Below are positions 9,119-16,765 of a stretch of DNA of 64,000 nt, piece by piece (the stretch's first letter is position 1; every line of letters begins with the position of its first letter). The position numbers were made by a program, and so were the translations under genes. The stretch is from Opitutia bacterium. Its GTDB lineage: Bacteria > Verrucomicrobiota > Verrucomicrobiia > Opitutales > Opitutaceae. The stretch lies in the NCBI GenBank assembly GCA_016217545.1, contig JACRHT010000017.1, positions 930,001 to 994,000 on the forward strand. Direction: 5' to 3'. The notes beneath the pieces were generated by a model. The model saw only the letters and a program-made list of their open reading frames with translations, was not told the DNA's origin and did not search any database.

Positions 9119-9516
9119 AACTCCGCTCCGTCCTCCTCGCCTTCATCTCGCTGCTCCCCGCCGCGCTTTTCGCCGCTGACTCCGCCAAGAACTGCGGCTG
9201 CGCCTGCTGCAAGGGCAAGGAAGTCTGCTGCTGCCACGCCGGCGACGAGAAGCCCGCCGCGACCGCCGCCGACTCCGCTCCCGCTCCGCAGACGCACCCG
9301 CTCAAAGGCGTCGTGGTCGAAGTCCTCGCCGACAAATCCGCGCTCGTCGTGAAACACGAGGACATCCCCGGCGTGATGCGCGCGATGACAATGATGTTCC
9401 GCGTCGAAGCCGAAGTGCTCGCCCGCGTGAAGAAGGGCGACGCCATCACCGCGCAGATGGGCCGCGACGCGGAGAAGAAGTGGATTCTGCGCGACGTGAA
9501 GATCGTCGCGCCTTGA
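9115..9516 (+). CDS. CusF-like copper-binding periplasmic protein
   Basis: A 133-residue exported protein. After the signal peptide comes a Cys cluster CGCACCKGKEVCCCH (about residues 25-39), then a Pro/Ala linker, then a CusF-type small beta barrel starting at HPLKGVVVEV. The motif PGVMRAMTMMFRVE contains the MTM metal ligands of CusF, with an upstream His (VKHED). CusF proteins bind Cu(I)/Ag(I) and pass it to efflux pumps. No CusCBA pump is in the window. The start overlaps the preceding stop (ATGA), so it is the last member of the copper operon. The added Cys cluster is unusual for CusF and could provide a second thiolate copper site. Confidence 0.88.
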   Translation: MKLRSVLLAFISLLPAALFAADSAKNCGCACCKGKEVCCCHAGDEKPAATAADSAPAPQTHPLKGVVVEVLADKSALVVKHEDIPGVMRAMTMMFRVEAEVLARVKKGDAITAQMGRDAEKKWILRDVKIVAP

Positions 9517-9821
9517 AGCGCGCGCCCCGCGCTTCGAGCGCGCCCCGAGGCATTCGGACGCTCGGTTGAGTTACCGCGCGCCGCTCGACCGCGGCCTCCA
9601 GTGAGGCAGCGACGAAAAACCGAAGAGGCGCACGTGGAATCGCCTGCTCGCGGACGACACGGAGCGCCCGCGAGCCAGGTTCCGGTGCCGTGAGAGGCCT
9701 CTGCGGCGACCGCACGACAACCCGCCTACGACGCAACCCGACCGCAGCTCGGCGCAAGCTCCGCCCCCTCGTCTCAGGTCCGTTGACGGCGTCCTCCTCG
9801 ACGCAAGCCTCGCCCGCCGTC
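9517..9821. other. Intergenic stretch, 305 bases
   Basis: A hairpin, GAAGCGCG (9515-9522) with CGCGCTTC (9528-9535), overlaps the stop of the copper-binding gene and may end the operon or protect its mRNA, but no T-run follows. An open frame extends upstream of the TIR gene start at 9822 but reads as Arg-rich, non-coding translation. I see no RNA gene or promoter that I could defend. Confidence 0.5.
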
Positions 9822-10943
9822 ATGTCCCAAGATCCCGCCCCCGCCGGCCGCCCGTCCGTTTTCCTGAGCTACGCCTCCGAAGACCGGCCCGCCATCCGCA
9901 AGCTGCGCGACGCGCTGAACGAGGTCGGGGTCGACGCGTGGTATGACGAAAATGAGCTCACCGGCGGCGAGGCTTGGGACGCAAAAATCCGCCGCCAGAT
10001 CCGCGAGTGCACCTACTTCATGCCCGTGATCTCCACCCGCGCGAGCGCCCGGCTCGAAGGCTATTTCCGACGTGAGTGGCGCTTCGCGCTCGAGCGCATG
10101 CTCGATATGGCCGACGAAGTCGTGTTTCTCCTGCCCGTGGCCATCGACGAATCGACGGAGGCCACCTCGCGGGTCCCCGAGAAATTCCTGACCGTGCAGT
10201 GGCTGCGCGTGCCCGGGGGCGACGCCACTCCGGCGTTCCGCGAACTCGCGCGACGGCTCGCCGCCGGCGGCCCGCAGCGCTTGCACCACGCGCCCGCAGC
10301 CGCGCCACGACCAGCCCAGGTCGCCCGCGCCCCGGAATACCTCCCGCCATCGGCCCCCGTCGCGCCGGCCAGCGGATGGAGAAAACTCTGGCACTCCTGG
10401 CTCAAGCTCCCGAGCTGGAGCCGCATCCTCGCGTGCGCCCTTCTCGTCGTCGCTGCGCTGAACGCGTTCACGAACTGCTCCATGAGCATGGAGAGCGCGC
10501 CCCCGCAGAAATCCAGCCAGCCGGAGGATGTCGCCGCGAAGGCCGACGATCCGCGGCGCCGGGCGGAGCCCAACACGGCCGCCGCAAAACGTCCGGTCGA
10601 CCTGATCATCGTCACCCACTCGGGGGCGAGCAACGGCATGGCCCTCGCCGGTGAACTCTTCGGCAAACTGGTCCTGCTGAACGGCGTCCGGACAAGTCTC
10701 AGCACCATGCCCTTGAAGGAAGGCGAAACGCCTGCCGCCCGCGGGGCCGCCCTCGGCGCGCGCCTCGTGCTCTCCTGCGCTCCTGCCACGGTTGACGGGC
10801 AGCCGGTCACCTGGGTGAGAATCGAGCGCACGGTCGACGGCATCGCGATATGGAGTGCCGATTATCCCGCGACCGAAAACCCCGGCGCCATCGCCCGCGA
10901 AATCTACCCGCAGATCGTTCCGTTGCTGCTCAAGAAAGACTGA
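9822..10943 (+). CDS. TIR domain - transmembrane - TolB-N-like protein
   Basis: A 373-residue protein. Residues about 10-140 form a TIR domain with VFLSYASEDRPAIRKL, WYDENELTGGEAWDAKI, CTYFMPVIS and FRREWRFALE; the Glu in REW is in the position of the catalytic Glu of NADase TIRs. A Pro/Ala-rich linker and one transmembrane helix follow (about 200-218, ACALLVVAALNAF). The C-terminal 115 residues, with LGARLVLSCAP and GIAIWSADYPA, resemble the TolB-N/FlgO-like domain seen in membrane adenylate-cyclase-type proteins. I chose the ATG at 9822 because the frame upstream lacks TIR sequence. It may be a membrane-tethered NAD-consuming effector or a signalling adaptor; activity is not shown by sequence alone. 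Confidence 0.85.
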   Translation: MSQDPAPAGRPSVFLSYASEDRPAIRKLRDALNEVGVDAWYDENELTGGEAWDAKIRRQIRECTYFMPVISTRASARLEGYFRREWRFALERMLDMADEVVFLLPVAIDESTEATSRVPEKFLTVQWLRVPGGDATPAFRELARRLAAGGPQRLHHAPAAAPRPAQVARAPEYLPPSAPVAPASGWRKLWHSWLKLPSWSRILACALLVVAALNAFTNCSMSMESAPPQKSSQPEDVAAKADDPRRRAEPNTAAAKRPVDLIIVTHSGASNGMALAGELFGKLVLLNGVRTSLSTMPLKEGETPAARGAALGARLVLSCAPATVDGQPVTWVRIERTVDGIAIWSADYPATENPGAIAREIYPQIVPLLLKKD

Positions 10944-11050
10944 GCCTTCCGCGGACTCCATGGGCGCGGAACTCGCGGCGCTAGCTCAGGCGCGCCTCGC
11001 CAGCGCACGCCACATCGCCACGGAATCGAGCCAGCTCCCGCCAGCCCGGA

Positions 11051-11596
11051 TCACTTGATGCGCTTCACGCGGATCCAGAGTCCGTCCGGCAGAAGGTAGA
11101 GCTTCCAAGTGTTGAACGACGACGGGCGGATCTCGACCTCCACGTTGTCGCGCCGGCCGAAGAAGCGCTCCTCGCTGTTCTTCTCGGCCATCCAAATTTG
11201 TCCGTTCTCGAGCGGAAATACCGCGCCCGGGCCCCATGCGCGGAACGTGCCGATGAGTTTCGCGCGAATCGTGTCCGCCGCCGGCGAGCGCTTCTCCTCG
11301 AGGCCGACGCGCGCCTTTTTCTCGCGTTCGATTTCGGCTTTCGCCTCGGCCTTGGCTTCGGCTTGGGCCACCGCCTTCGTCTCGGCGATCGCCTTCTCGC
11401 GGGCGGCGGTGGCGGCGTGACCCGACTCGCTCGCCGCGAATTCGGCCGCGAGCGCGTCGAGCGCAGCGCGTTGCTCCGGCGTCAGGCTCTCGAGACCGGC
11501 CTTCGCCCGCTGCTCCGGCGTGAGTCGCTCCCAGAAACTCTCACCCGCACTCACGCTCAGAACCAGGACGCAGAACAGCAGGACGGCTTTCTTCAT
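11051..11596 (-). CDS. Exported coiled-coil protein of unknown function
   Basis: A 181-residue protein starting MKKAVLLFCVLVLSVSAGES, a clear signal peptide. It continues with two near-identical motifs LTPEQRAKAGLESLTPEQRA and then a long Ala/Glu/Lys-rich helix (about residues 60-105, with AEAKAEAKAEIEREKK) that should form a coiled coil. The C-terminal 70 residues (GTFRAWGPGAVFPLENGQIW onward) look like a small beta domain that ends in basic residues. The gene runs divergently from ThpR, with 97 bases between the starts. No named family is recognised; a periplasmic structural or stress role would be a guess. Confidence 0.75.
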   Translation of the reverse strand: MKKAVLLFCVLVLSVSAGESFWERLTPEQRAKAGLESLTPEQRAALDALAAEFAASESGHAATAAREKAIAETKAVAQAEAKAEAKAEIEREKKARVGLEEKRSPAADTIRAKLIGTFRAWGPGAVFPLENGQIWMAEKNSEERFFGRRDNVEVEIRPSSFNTWKLYLLPDGLWIRVKRIK

Positions 11597-11693
11597 GGCG
11601 CGGAAGCAAACAGCGGGAAGCGGCGGGCTCCACACCTTTTTCGCGCGGCACTTTGCGCTGGCGGAGCCGGCGCGCGCCGCTTCGCTCACCCGC

Positions 11694-12251
11694 ATGAGTC
11701 CGCTGCGCCTCTTCGTCGCCCTCACGCCGCCCGCCGTCGTGCGCTCCGACCTCGCGGCACTGGCGGACGACTTCCTCGCCGACACGCGCTGGGTGCCAGC
11801 GGACAACCTGCACCTCACGCTGCGTTTCATCGGCGACCTGTCGCCGGAAAAACAGGAGCACATCGAGGCCGCGCTCGCGCGCGTGCGCGTGGAGCCGTTC
11901 GTGCTGCCGGTGGGCGGGCTCGGTGTGTTTCCCCCGCGCGGCCCGGCCAAGGTGCTGTGGGCCGGCGTAGGCACCGGACACACGCGGCTCTTTCAACTGC
12001 GCAAGCAAGTCGACGAGGCGCTGCTCTCGGTCGACATGACGATCGACGTGCGGACGTTCGCGCCGCACTTCACGGTCGCGCGGCTCGGCGAGCAGACCGA
12101 CGCGAAGCGCCTAGACAAATTTCTGCACCGCCACCGCGCGTTCGAAGCGCCGCCGTTCCGCGTGGCGTCGTTCGAGCTCTACGCGAGCGAGCTGCGCGCC
12201 GGGTCGCCGCCGGCGTATCGGGTGGTGCGGAGCTTCGCGCTGGAGGCGTGA
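11694..12251 (+). CDS. thpR: RNA 2',3'-cyclic phosphodiesterase, ThpR family
   Basis: A 185-residue 2H phosphoesterase. The two catalytic HxT motifs are HLTLRFIG (about residue 39) and HFTVARLG (about 125), at the spacing of the LigT/ThpR family. These enzymes hydrolyse RNA 2',3'-cyclic phosphates to 2'-phosphates; the family was first described as 2'-5' RNA ligase. The N-terminus LRLFVALTPP is the usual first strand, which supports the ATG at 11694 over an in-frame ATG upstream. It is cytoplasmic, and no neighbour suggests a particular RNA substrate. Confidence 0.92.
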   Translation: MSPLRLFVALTPPAVVRSDLAALADDFLADTRWVPADNLHLTLRFIGDLSPEKQEHIEAALARVRVEPFVLPVGGLGVFPPRGPAKVLWAGVGTGHTRLFQLRKQVDEALLSVDMTIDVRTFAPHFTVARLGEQTDAKRLDKFLHRHRAFEAPPFRVASFELYASELRAGSPPAYRVVRSFALEA

Positions 12252-12290
12252 GCGGCAGCGGGAGCGAGGCCGCGTTCCCGGATCAGCCAA

Positions 12291-12366
12291 TGTAGGAGCC
12301 TGCTTGCAGGCGACCAATCGCGCACTCCCGCCCGGTCGTTGGGTCGCCTGCAAGCAGGCTCCTACA
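12291..12366. repeat. REP-like inverted repeat, copy 1
   Basis: A perfect 25-bp inverted repeat: the left arm (12291-12315) begins TGTAGGAGCCTGCTTGCAGG and the right arm (12342-12366) is its exact reverse complement, with a 26-base loop. The same arm sequence forms the element at 27405-27464. It lies 39 bases after thpR. Confidence 0.9.
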
Positions 12367-12425
12367 ACGGCGAGGGCGACAGCTAAGCTGTCTCGCATCG
12401 CCTGCCTGGCCCTCCGCCTGGCCGC

Positions 12426-12455
12426 AAAAAAAGCGGAGCCTCGCGGCTCCGCTTT
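12426..12455 (-). terminator. Intrinsic terminator of the DUF481 gene
   Basis: Stem AAAGCGGAGCC (12430-12440) / GGCTCCGCTTT (12445-12455) with loop TCGC. On the minus strand it is followed by a run of seven T (12432-12426). It stands 42 bases beyond the DUF481 stop. Confidence 0.88.
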
Positions 12456-12497
12456 GAAATTTCCGCCGGCGCTCCGAGCGCGCCGGGCGACTTGCGC

Positions 12498-13556
12498 TTA
12501 CTTCCAGTTCAGGATCAGCGCGGTGAAGTAGGTCGTGTCGAGCTTCGTGGCGTTGCCCGCGGGCTGGCTCTGGTAGTCGTTGTTCACGCCCATGCGCAGC
12601 TTCCAGAAATCGCCGGACTTGATCGGCAGGTCGAAGGTCGTCTCGTGCACGGCGCGGTAGTTCGAGAAATCCTTGAACGACGGCGTGTAGGTCAGCGAGT
12701 TGTTCATCGTGGCCCAGCCGATGGTCTGCTTGTTGATCACGGCGAGGTCGAGGCCGGCGGAGCTGAAGTCCGGCGTCACGCCCGTGTAGGTCTCATAGAT
12801 GTAGCCCACACCGAAGCGCACCTCGAGGTCCTGTGCGTCGGTCTTCACGAGCTTGCGGCCGACACCGAACGCGGAGTTCGAGCGCAGGGTGATGTTCTTG
12901 ATCTTGTCCTTCGAGAGCTCGGTGCGGGCATACCACACGGCGGAGCCGGTGAAGAACGAGGAGTAGTCGACTCCGGCTTTCCAGTCGTCGGCGGTCTGGT
13001 TGCCGTTTTCCTGCGCGCGGTTGATCGCGGCGTTGAACATCAGCTTGTCCTCGCTGCTCTCGAGCGTGGCCTTGAAGCCGAGCGCGCCGGCGAATTTTTC
13101 GGAGCCGCCCGTGCGGCCGTTGATCGCGACGCCGGCCTCGTAGGCCCAGCGGCGCTTGAGTTTCTCGGCGGCGGCCTTGGCCTCGCGGATGGCGGGGCTG
13201 TCCTCGCCCGGGCGCCAGACGGCGACGACGTTGGCGGCGCTGGCGGACATCTGGCCGTCGGCGGCGGTCACGGCGATGCCGCCACCGGTGGAGGCGACGG
13301 TGCCGAGCACCTGCGTGCCGGCCTTCAGGCCGACGTTCACGGCCTCGTCGGTCGAGAAGGCCTTGATCTGGTCCTGCGCGATGGTGATCACGCCGGCGAA
13401 CTTCGTCTCGACCTTGAACTGGCCCTGATCGGCGGAGAGGAGCTTGCCGTTCACGACGGAGCCGTCGGTCAGCTCGATGCGGTCGGCGCGGGCGGCGCTG
13501 GCGAGGGCGAGCACCACCAAGGAGCTCGCGAGGATGCGGTGAAGGGTGTGTTTCAT
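12498..13556 (-). CDS. DUF481 outer-membrane beta-barrel protein
   Basis: A 352-residue exported protein. After the signal peptide comes a soluble beta region with RIELTDGSVVNGKLLS and an SH3-like repeat (about residues 25-115), then a DUF481 barrel (about 135-352) with alternating aromatic strands, ending DTTYFTALILNWK. This family includes salt- or stress-induced outer-membrane proteins such as E. coli YdiY. A helix rich in Ala/Lys (AIREAKAAAEKLKRR) links the two parts. The gene has its own terminator and is divergent from the TIGR02466 gene, with 123 bases between the starts. Fold and location are well supported; the physiological role is unknown. Confidence 0.88.
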   Translation of the reverse strand: MKHTLHRILASSLVVLALASAARADRIELTDGSVVNGKLLSADQGQFKVETKFAGVITIAQDQIKAFSTDEAVNVGLKAGTQVLGTVASTGGGIAVTAADGQMSASAANVVAVWRPGEDSPAIREAKAAAEKLKRRWAYEAGVAINGRTGGSEKFAGALGFKATLESSEDKLMFNAAINRAQENGNQTADDWKAGVDYSSFFTGSAVWYARTELSKDKIKNITLRSNSAFGVGRKLVKTDAQDLEVRFGVGYIYETYTGVTPDFSSAGLDLAVINKQTIGWATMNNSLTYTPSFKDFSNYRAVHETTFDLPIKSGDFWKLRMGVNNDYQSQPAGNATKLDTTYFTALILNWK

Positions 13557-13679
13557 AAATCCAAGCTGGCCTGTGAAACAGGGGAAAACCCCTAGCTCAA
13601 TCTCAAAACTCGCTGCGCGCGGCTTTCAGGGATTTTTCGTCCCTTGCGACGAGCCGGGACGGCAGCTCACAGTCCCGCC

Positions 13680-14297
13680 ATGCCGACGCGCGCCTGGTTT
13701 CCGACCTACCTTTACCATGAACCGCTGCTCCGGACCGGACTCGAGCGCTTCAACGCCGAGCTCGCCGACGAGTGCCGCCGCATCCGCGACTACGACGCCG
13801 CCGGCCGCAAGTGGTGCGAGAAGAACTACCCCGGCGGCTACACCTCCTACGCCTCGCTGAACCGCCTGCACGAATTCTCGTCCACCTTCGCCGCGCTCGA
13901 GAAGAAAATCACCGCGCACGTGCGGAAATTCGCCCGCGAACTCGACATGGATCTCCGCGGCCGCGAGATCGCGATGAGCGATTTCTGGGTGAACATCATG
14001 CCCGAGCACGCCGCGCACAGCCTGCACCTGCATCCCAACAGCTTCATCAGCGGCACGTATTACGTCGTCACGCCGCCCGGCTGCCCCGGCCTGAAGTTCG
14101 AGGACCCGCGCCTGAGCAAGTTCATGGCCGCGCCGCCGAAAGTCGCCGCAGCGCGCCGCGAAAACCAGCAGCACATCACTTATCCCGCGAAAGCCGGCTG
14201 GCTTTTGCTCTTCGAAAGCTGGCTCCGCCACGAAGTCGCCGCGAATCGCACGACCGAGGAGCGAATCAGCGTCAGCTTCAACTACCACTGGAGCTGA
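13680..14297 (+). CDS. TIGR02466-type putative 2OG-Fe(II) oxygenase
   Basis: A 205-residue cytoplasmic protein. The cupin-like core has HSLHLHPNSFISGTYYV (about residues 118-134; candidate His iron ligands), then PGLKFEDPRL, then LLFESWLRHEV (the distal His) and RISVSFNYHW (the Arg expected to bind 2-oxoglutarate). This is the pattern of TIGR02466 / the 2OG-FeII_Oxy_5 family, whose substrates are mostly unknown. A short N-terminal region with FPTYLYHEPL is typical. The ATG at 13680 lies next to the family start. The assignment to a 2OG oxygenase comes from the motif layout. Confidence 0.85.
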   Translation: MPTRAWFPTYLYHEPLLRTGLERFNAELADECRRIRDYDAAGRKWCEKNYPGGYTSYASLNRLHEFSSTFAALEKKITAHVRKFARELDMDLRGREIAMSDFWVNIMPEHAAHSLHLHPNSFISGTYYVVTPPGCPGLKFEDPRLSKFMAAPPKVAAARRENQQHITYPAKAGWLLLFESWLRHEVAANRTTEERISVSFNYHWS

Positions 14298-14386
14298 CAG
14301 CGCGGTCTCGTCCCGTGCGCGGCGCGCTTGGTCCCAAACTCCCGCGCGCCGCGAAACCTTCACGCGATTCGCGCGTCTCAAACCGG

Positions 14387-15124
14387 ATGCGCTCCCGCCC
14401 CCGCTTCTGGCCATCGTTGATGGCCGTCCTGGTTGCCAGCTTGCTCGCCTCGTGCGCGTCCGACGACCGCCCGCACCGCGGCGCACCGCCCAAGCCCCCT
14501 ACACCTGTCGCGGGCGAAGGCATGTTCTTCGGCGGCCAGCTCGTCGCCACGGTGCACGTCGGCATGGAATTCCAGCGCCCCGAAGGCGGCGGCGAGGGCA
14601 ACACGCGCGGCGGTCGCGAGGGCGGTGGCGGGCGCCGAGGCGGAGGTGGCGGCATGAGTTTCGGCGGCGGCGCCGGCCCCATGCAATTCGGCGGTGGCCC
14701 GGGCGGTGGAAGCCACGGCGGTCCGCGCGGAGGCGGCGAACGTGGCGGTGAGGAGACGCGCGGAGAGTTTGGCGGAGGCGGCCCGCGCATCGCACCGGCG
14801 GGCGGACTGCCGCTGATGATTCACCTGCGCTTGCGCAACACCGGCAGCGCACCGCTCGAGGTCGCCGCGCCGGATTTCGATTCTCCGCTCGGCAATTTCG
14901 TCGTGCTCCCCGCCAAGCTCACGGTGCCGCCCGGCGAGACGGCCGAGTTTACACCGATGACTTCGTTCGTCCGCGGCGACCTCCCCGACGAATTGCCCGT
15001 GACGCTCGCGCTCCGCGTCGGCGGCAAGACGGACAAGCAGACCATCGTGCTGCGCCCGGTCTCGCGCGGCGACACGCCGGCTAACGACGGCCGAGATCCT
15101 GAATCTCGCCCGACTCGAAAATAA
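14387..15124 (+). CDS. Gly-rich lipoprotein of unknown function
   Basis: A 245-residue protein with a lipobox (LASCASDD, Cys at about 25). The middle (about residues 65-130) is extremely rich in Gly and Arg (for example GGGGRRGGGGGMSFGGGAG) and is probably disordered. The C-terminal 110 residues form a beta-sandwich-like region (LPLMIHLRLRNTGSAPLEV ... TVPPGETAEFTP) similar in style to periplasmic Ig-like or DUF11-type domains. The last 44 bases overlap the end of the convergent NAD(P)-binding gene. No family is recognised. Confidence 0.75.
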   Translation: MRSRPRFWPSLMAVLVASLLASCASDDRPHRGAPPKPPTPVAGEGMFFGGQLVATVHVGMEFQRPEGGGEGNTRGGREGGGGRRGGGGGMSFGGGAGPMQFGGGPGGGSHGGPRGGGERGGEETRGEFGGGGPRIAPAGGLPLMIHLRLRNTGSAPLEVAAPDFDSPLGNFVVLPAKLTVPPGETAEFTPMTSFVRGDLPDELPVTLALRVGGKTDKQTIVLRPVSRGDTPANDGRDPESRPTRK

Positions 15125-15743
15125 GCGTCCCGCGCGGTCCGCGCCCGAACGACGCGCGCACCATCGCCCGCGCCACCACTTCGGCTTCGATCGCGCGGAA
15201 TTTGCGCCAGCTTCCGACGAGGAACGGCGCGGCCATCGCCAGCCCCACCGCGCTGAGCCGCTCGCCCAGTCGATATTCCGTCCGCGGACCGAGCAACAGG
15301 CTTGGGCGAAAAACGCCGAGCGTATCGAAGTTCATCACTTCCAGCGCGTGATCCGTTTCGCCTTTCACACGGGTGTAGAAAAATCGCGAGGCCGCGTCCG
15401 CCCCCATCGACGAGACATGGAAGAAACGCTTCGCGCCGCCCTGCTGCGCCGCCCACGCAAACGCCAGCACGGCGCCTTGGTCGACGGCGCGGAACGCCTC
15501 GCGCGAACCCGCCTTCTTGATCGTCGTGCCGAGGCAGCAGAACGCGTCGTCTCCGCGCAGCGGCGGGGCGAGCTGCCGTAGCGCGGCGAACTCCGTGGTG
15601 ATCTGCGTGAGCTTCGGGTGCTCCACTCCGAGCGGGCGGCGCGCGACCGCCACCACGCGATCGTATTCCGGCGCGGCGAGTAACTCTTGGAGAAGATAAC
15701 CGCCGACAAGTCCGGACCCGCCGGCAAGGAGCGCAGTGGCCAT
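15081..15743 (-). CDS. NAD(P)H-binding Rossmann protein (SDR/HTATIP2-like)
   Basis: A 220-residue atypical short-chain dehydrogenase/reductase. The nucleotide site is ALLAGGSGLVGGYLLQEL (about residues 4-21), with VVAVARRPLG after strand 2. The segment HVSSMGADAASRFFYTRVKGE contains the Ser...Tyr-x-x-x-Lys-type arrangement. The length and order match the oxidoreductase HTATIP2/TIP30-like and YwnB-like group. The ATG at 15743 gives the canonical first strand, so an upstream in-frame start is unlikely. The 3' end overlaps the convergent lipoprotein gene by 44 bases. The substrate is unknown. Confidence 0.87.
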   Translation of the reverse strand: MATALLAGGSGLVGGYLLQELLAAPEYDRVVAVARRPLGVEHPKLTQITTEFAALRQLAPPLRGDDAFCCLGTTIKKAGSREAFRAVDQGAVLAFAWAAQQGGAKRFFHVSSMGADAASRFFYTRVKGETDHALEVMNFDTLGVFRPSLLLGPRTEYRLGERLSAVGLAMAAPFLVGSWRKFRAIEAEVVARAMVRASFGRGPRGTLIFESGEIQDLGRR

Positions 15744-15838
15744 GGCGCAACGCTGCGCGCCGCACGCGACGGTGCAATCGCGCTCTTGCCGCATGCGTCG
15801 CCGACCAGCTCCCGCACCCTCAGCGTTTTCAAAAACAA

Positions 15839-15917
15839 TGTAGCCGGGGTCGCTGCCCCCGGAAAGAGACTTTCCCGAGGGAAGAAGCGCCGACCGGGCT
15901 CAGCCAGCCCGGCTACA
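15839..15917. repeat. Nested palindrome, family B copy 1
   Basis: A 79-bp element with terminal inverted repeats TGTAGCCGGG (15839-15848) / CCCGGCTACA (15908-15917) and internal hairpins (CCGGGGTCGCTGCCCCCGG and CCGGGCTCAGCCAGCCCGG). A near-identical copy lies at 21241-21318. Confidence 0.85.
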
Positions 15918-15935
15918 GAAAAAACCGCGGTCCAC

Positions 15936-16071
15936 GGCACTACTCCGTTAGGTCCCTATTTTCACTCGGAGAACGCGAGGTGGCCCGGCCTCTCCGAGGA
16001 CGGGTCCCAGGCACCCGCGCCCGGAGGTCGCGGGCTGCCTTGCAAGCGCACTCACGTAACGGAGTAGTGCC
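15936..16071. repeat. 15-bp inverted repeat bracketing about 106 bases
   Basis: GGCACTACTCCGTTA (15936-15950) and its exact reverse complement TAACGGAGTAGTGCC (16057-16071). The enclosed DNA has no gene. It could be a small non-autonomous element. Confidence 0.7.
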
Positions 16072-16097
16072 AGGTGATCTTTCTGCCGGGAGCGTTT

Positions 16098-16310
16098 GTT
16101 GCTCATTAAGAACTTTTCTTCCCGACGTCCCCCTACTCAGTCCGCGCCGCAATCGCGCACGGGCGTATTCAGCGCCCGCGGCGCCAGCGGGTGACACTCT
16201 CAGAAATGACGACGCGCGCGGCAGGTCGTGACCAGCGGTCCCGCCCTACCCGTGATGCCGCCTCAGGCACTCCTTTAGGTGATCTTCAATAGTTGCTCAT
16301 TAAGAACTTT
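16098..16310. repeat. Pair of 19-base direct repeats
   Basis: GTTGCTCATTAAGAACTTT occurs at 16098-16116 and 16292-16310. Each copy is preceded by GGTGATCTT within about 25 bases. It is AT-richer than the surroundings. Confidence 0.75.
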
Positions 16311-16411
16311 GCCAGACACCGCCGGCGCAATCATGCCGCGACCGCGGAGGCGCGCCGGACATGCCGCGACTGCGGGGTTGCGCGCGAGCGCGAGCGGCAT
16401 AGCAGTGCTCC

Positions 16412-16654
16412 ATGCTCGTCATCCGACGCATGGACGATGGAAAGCGCTCCTACACGGCAATGTTCCTGCCGGGCGAGGAACCGCGCATCTTCCCCACGAC
16501 GGACCAGGAGCACGCGCGCATCCTGCAAATCTACAAACAGGACAAAGCCTACGAAGGCGTCTGGAACGATTTCTCGGAGTTCCAGATCGGCCGCGACCCG
16601 GAGAAGCCGCTTGCTCGGCGAGGGCCGAAAAAGCGTTCGCGCAAGAGCGCTTGA
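16412..16654 (+). CDS. Small hypothetical protein
   Basis: An 80-residue protein, MLVIRRMDDGKRSY at the start and a basic tail (RRGPKKRSRKS). Third codon positions are mostly G or C, as in neighbouring genes, which supports a real gene, and the amino-acid mix is normal for a cytoplasmic protein with a beta start and a helix (EHARILQIYKQDKAYEGVW). No family is recognised and there is no signal peptide. It stands alone between the repeat region and the convergent dipeptidase. Confidence 0.55.
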   Translation: MLVIRRMDDGKRSYTAMFLPGEEPRIFPTTDQEHARILQIYKQDKAYEGVWNDFSEFQIGRDPEKPLARRGPKKRSRKSA

Positions 16655-16765
16655 GTGCCACGCGACCGAGGTGAAGTTTACGCGCTGCTGCGCGCCGTCA
16701 TCAGCCGCGAATGGCTCGGCGGTTGCCGCACCATTCAACCAATTTCCCGGACGGGAGAAGTCGCG

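Larger units (their letters stand above)
15744..16411. other. Repeat-filled intergenic region, 668 bases
   Basis: No credible gene. It holds a 79-bp nested palindrome (15839-15917), a 15-bp inverted repeat flanking about 106 bases (15936-15950 / 16057-16071), two copies of a 19-base direct repeat (16098-16116 and 16292-16310), and a partial copy (about 16231-16292) of the element found at 49639 and 54768. It appears to be a landing zone for small non-autonomous elements. Confidence 0.7.

Noticed and set aside
15836-16310. The repeat zone as a CRISPR array or integron
   Set aside because: Repeats differ from each other, are not regularly spaced and there are no cas or integrase genes.
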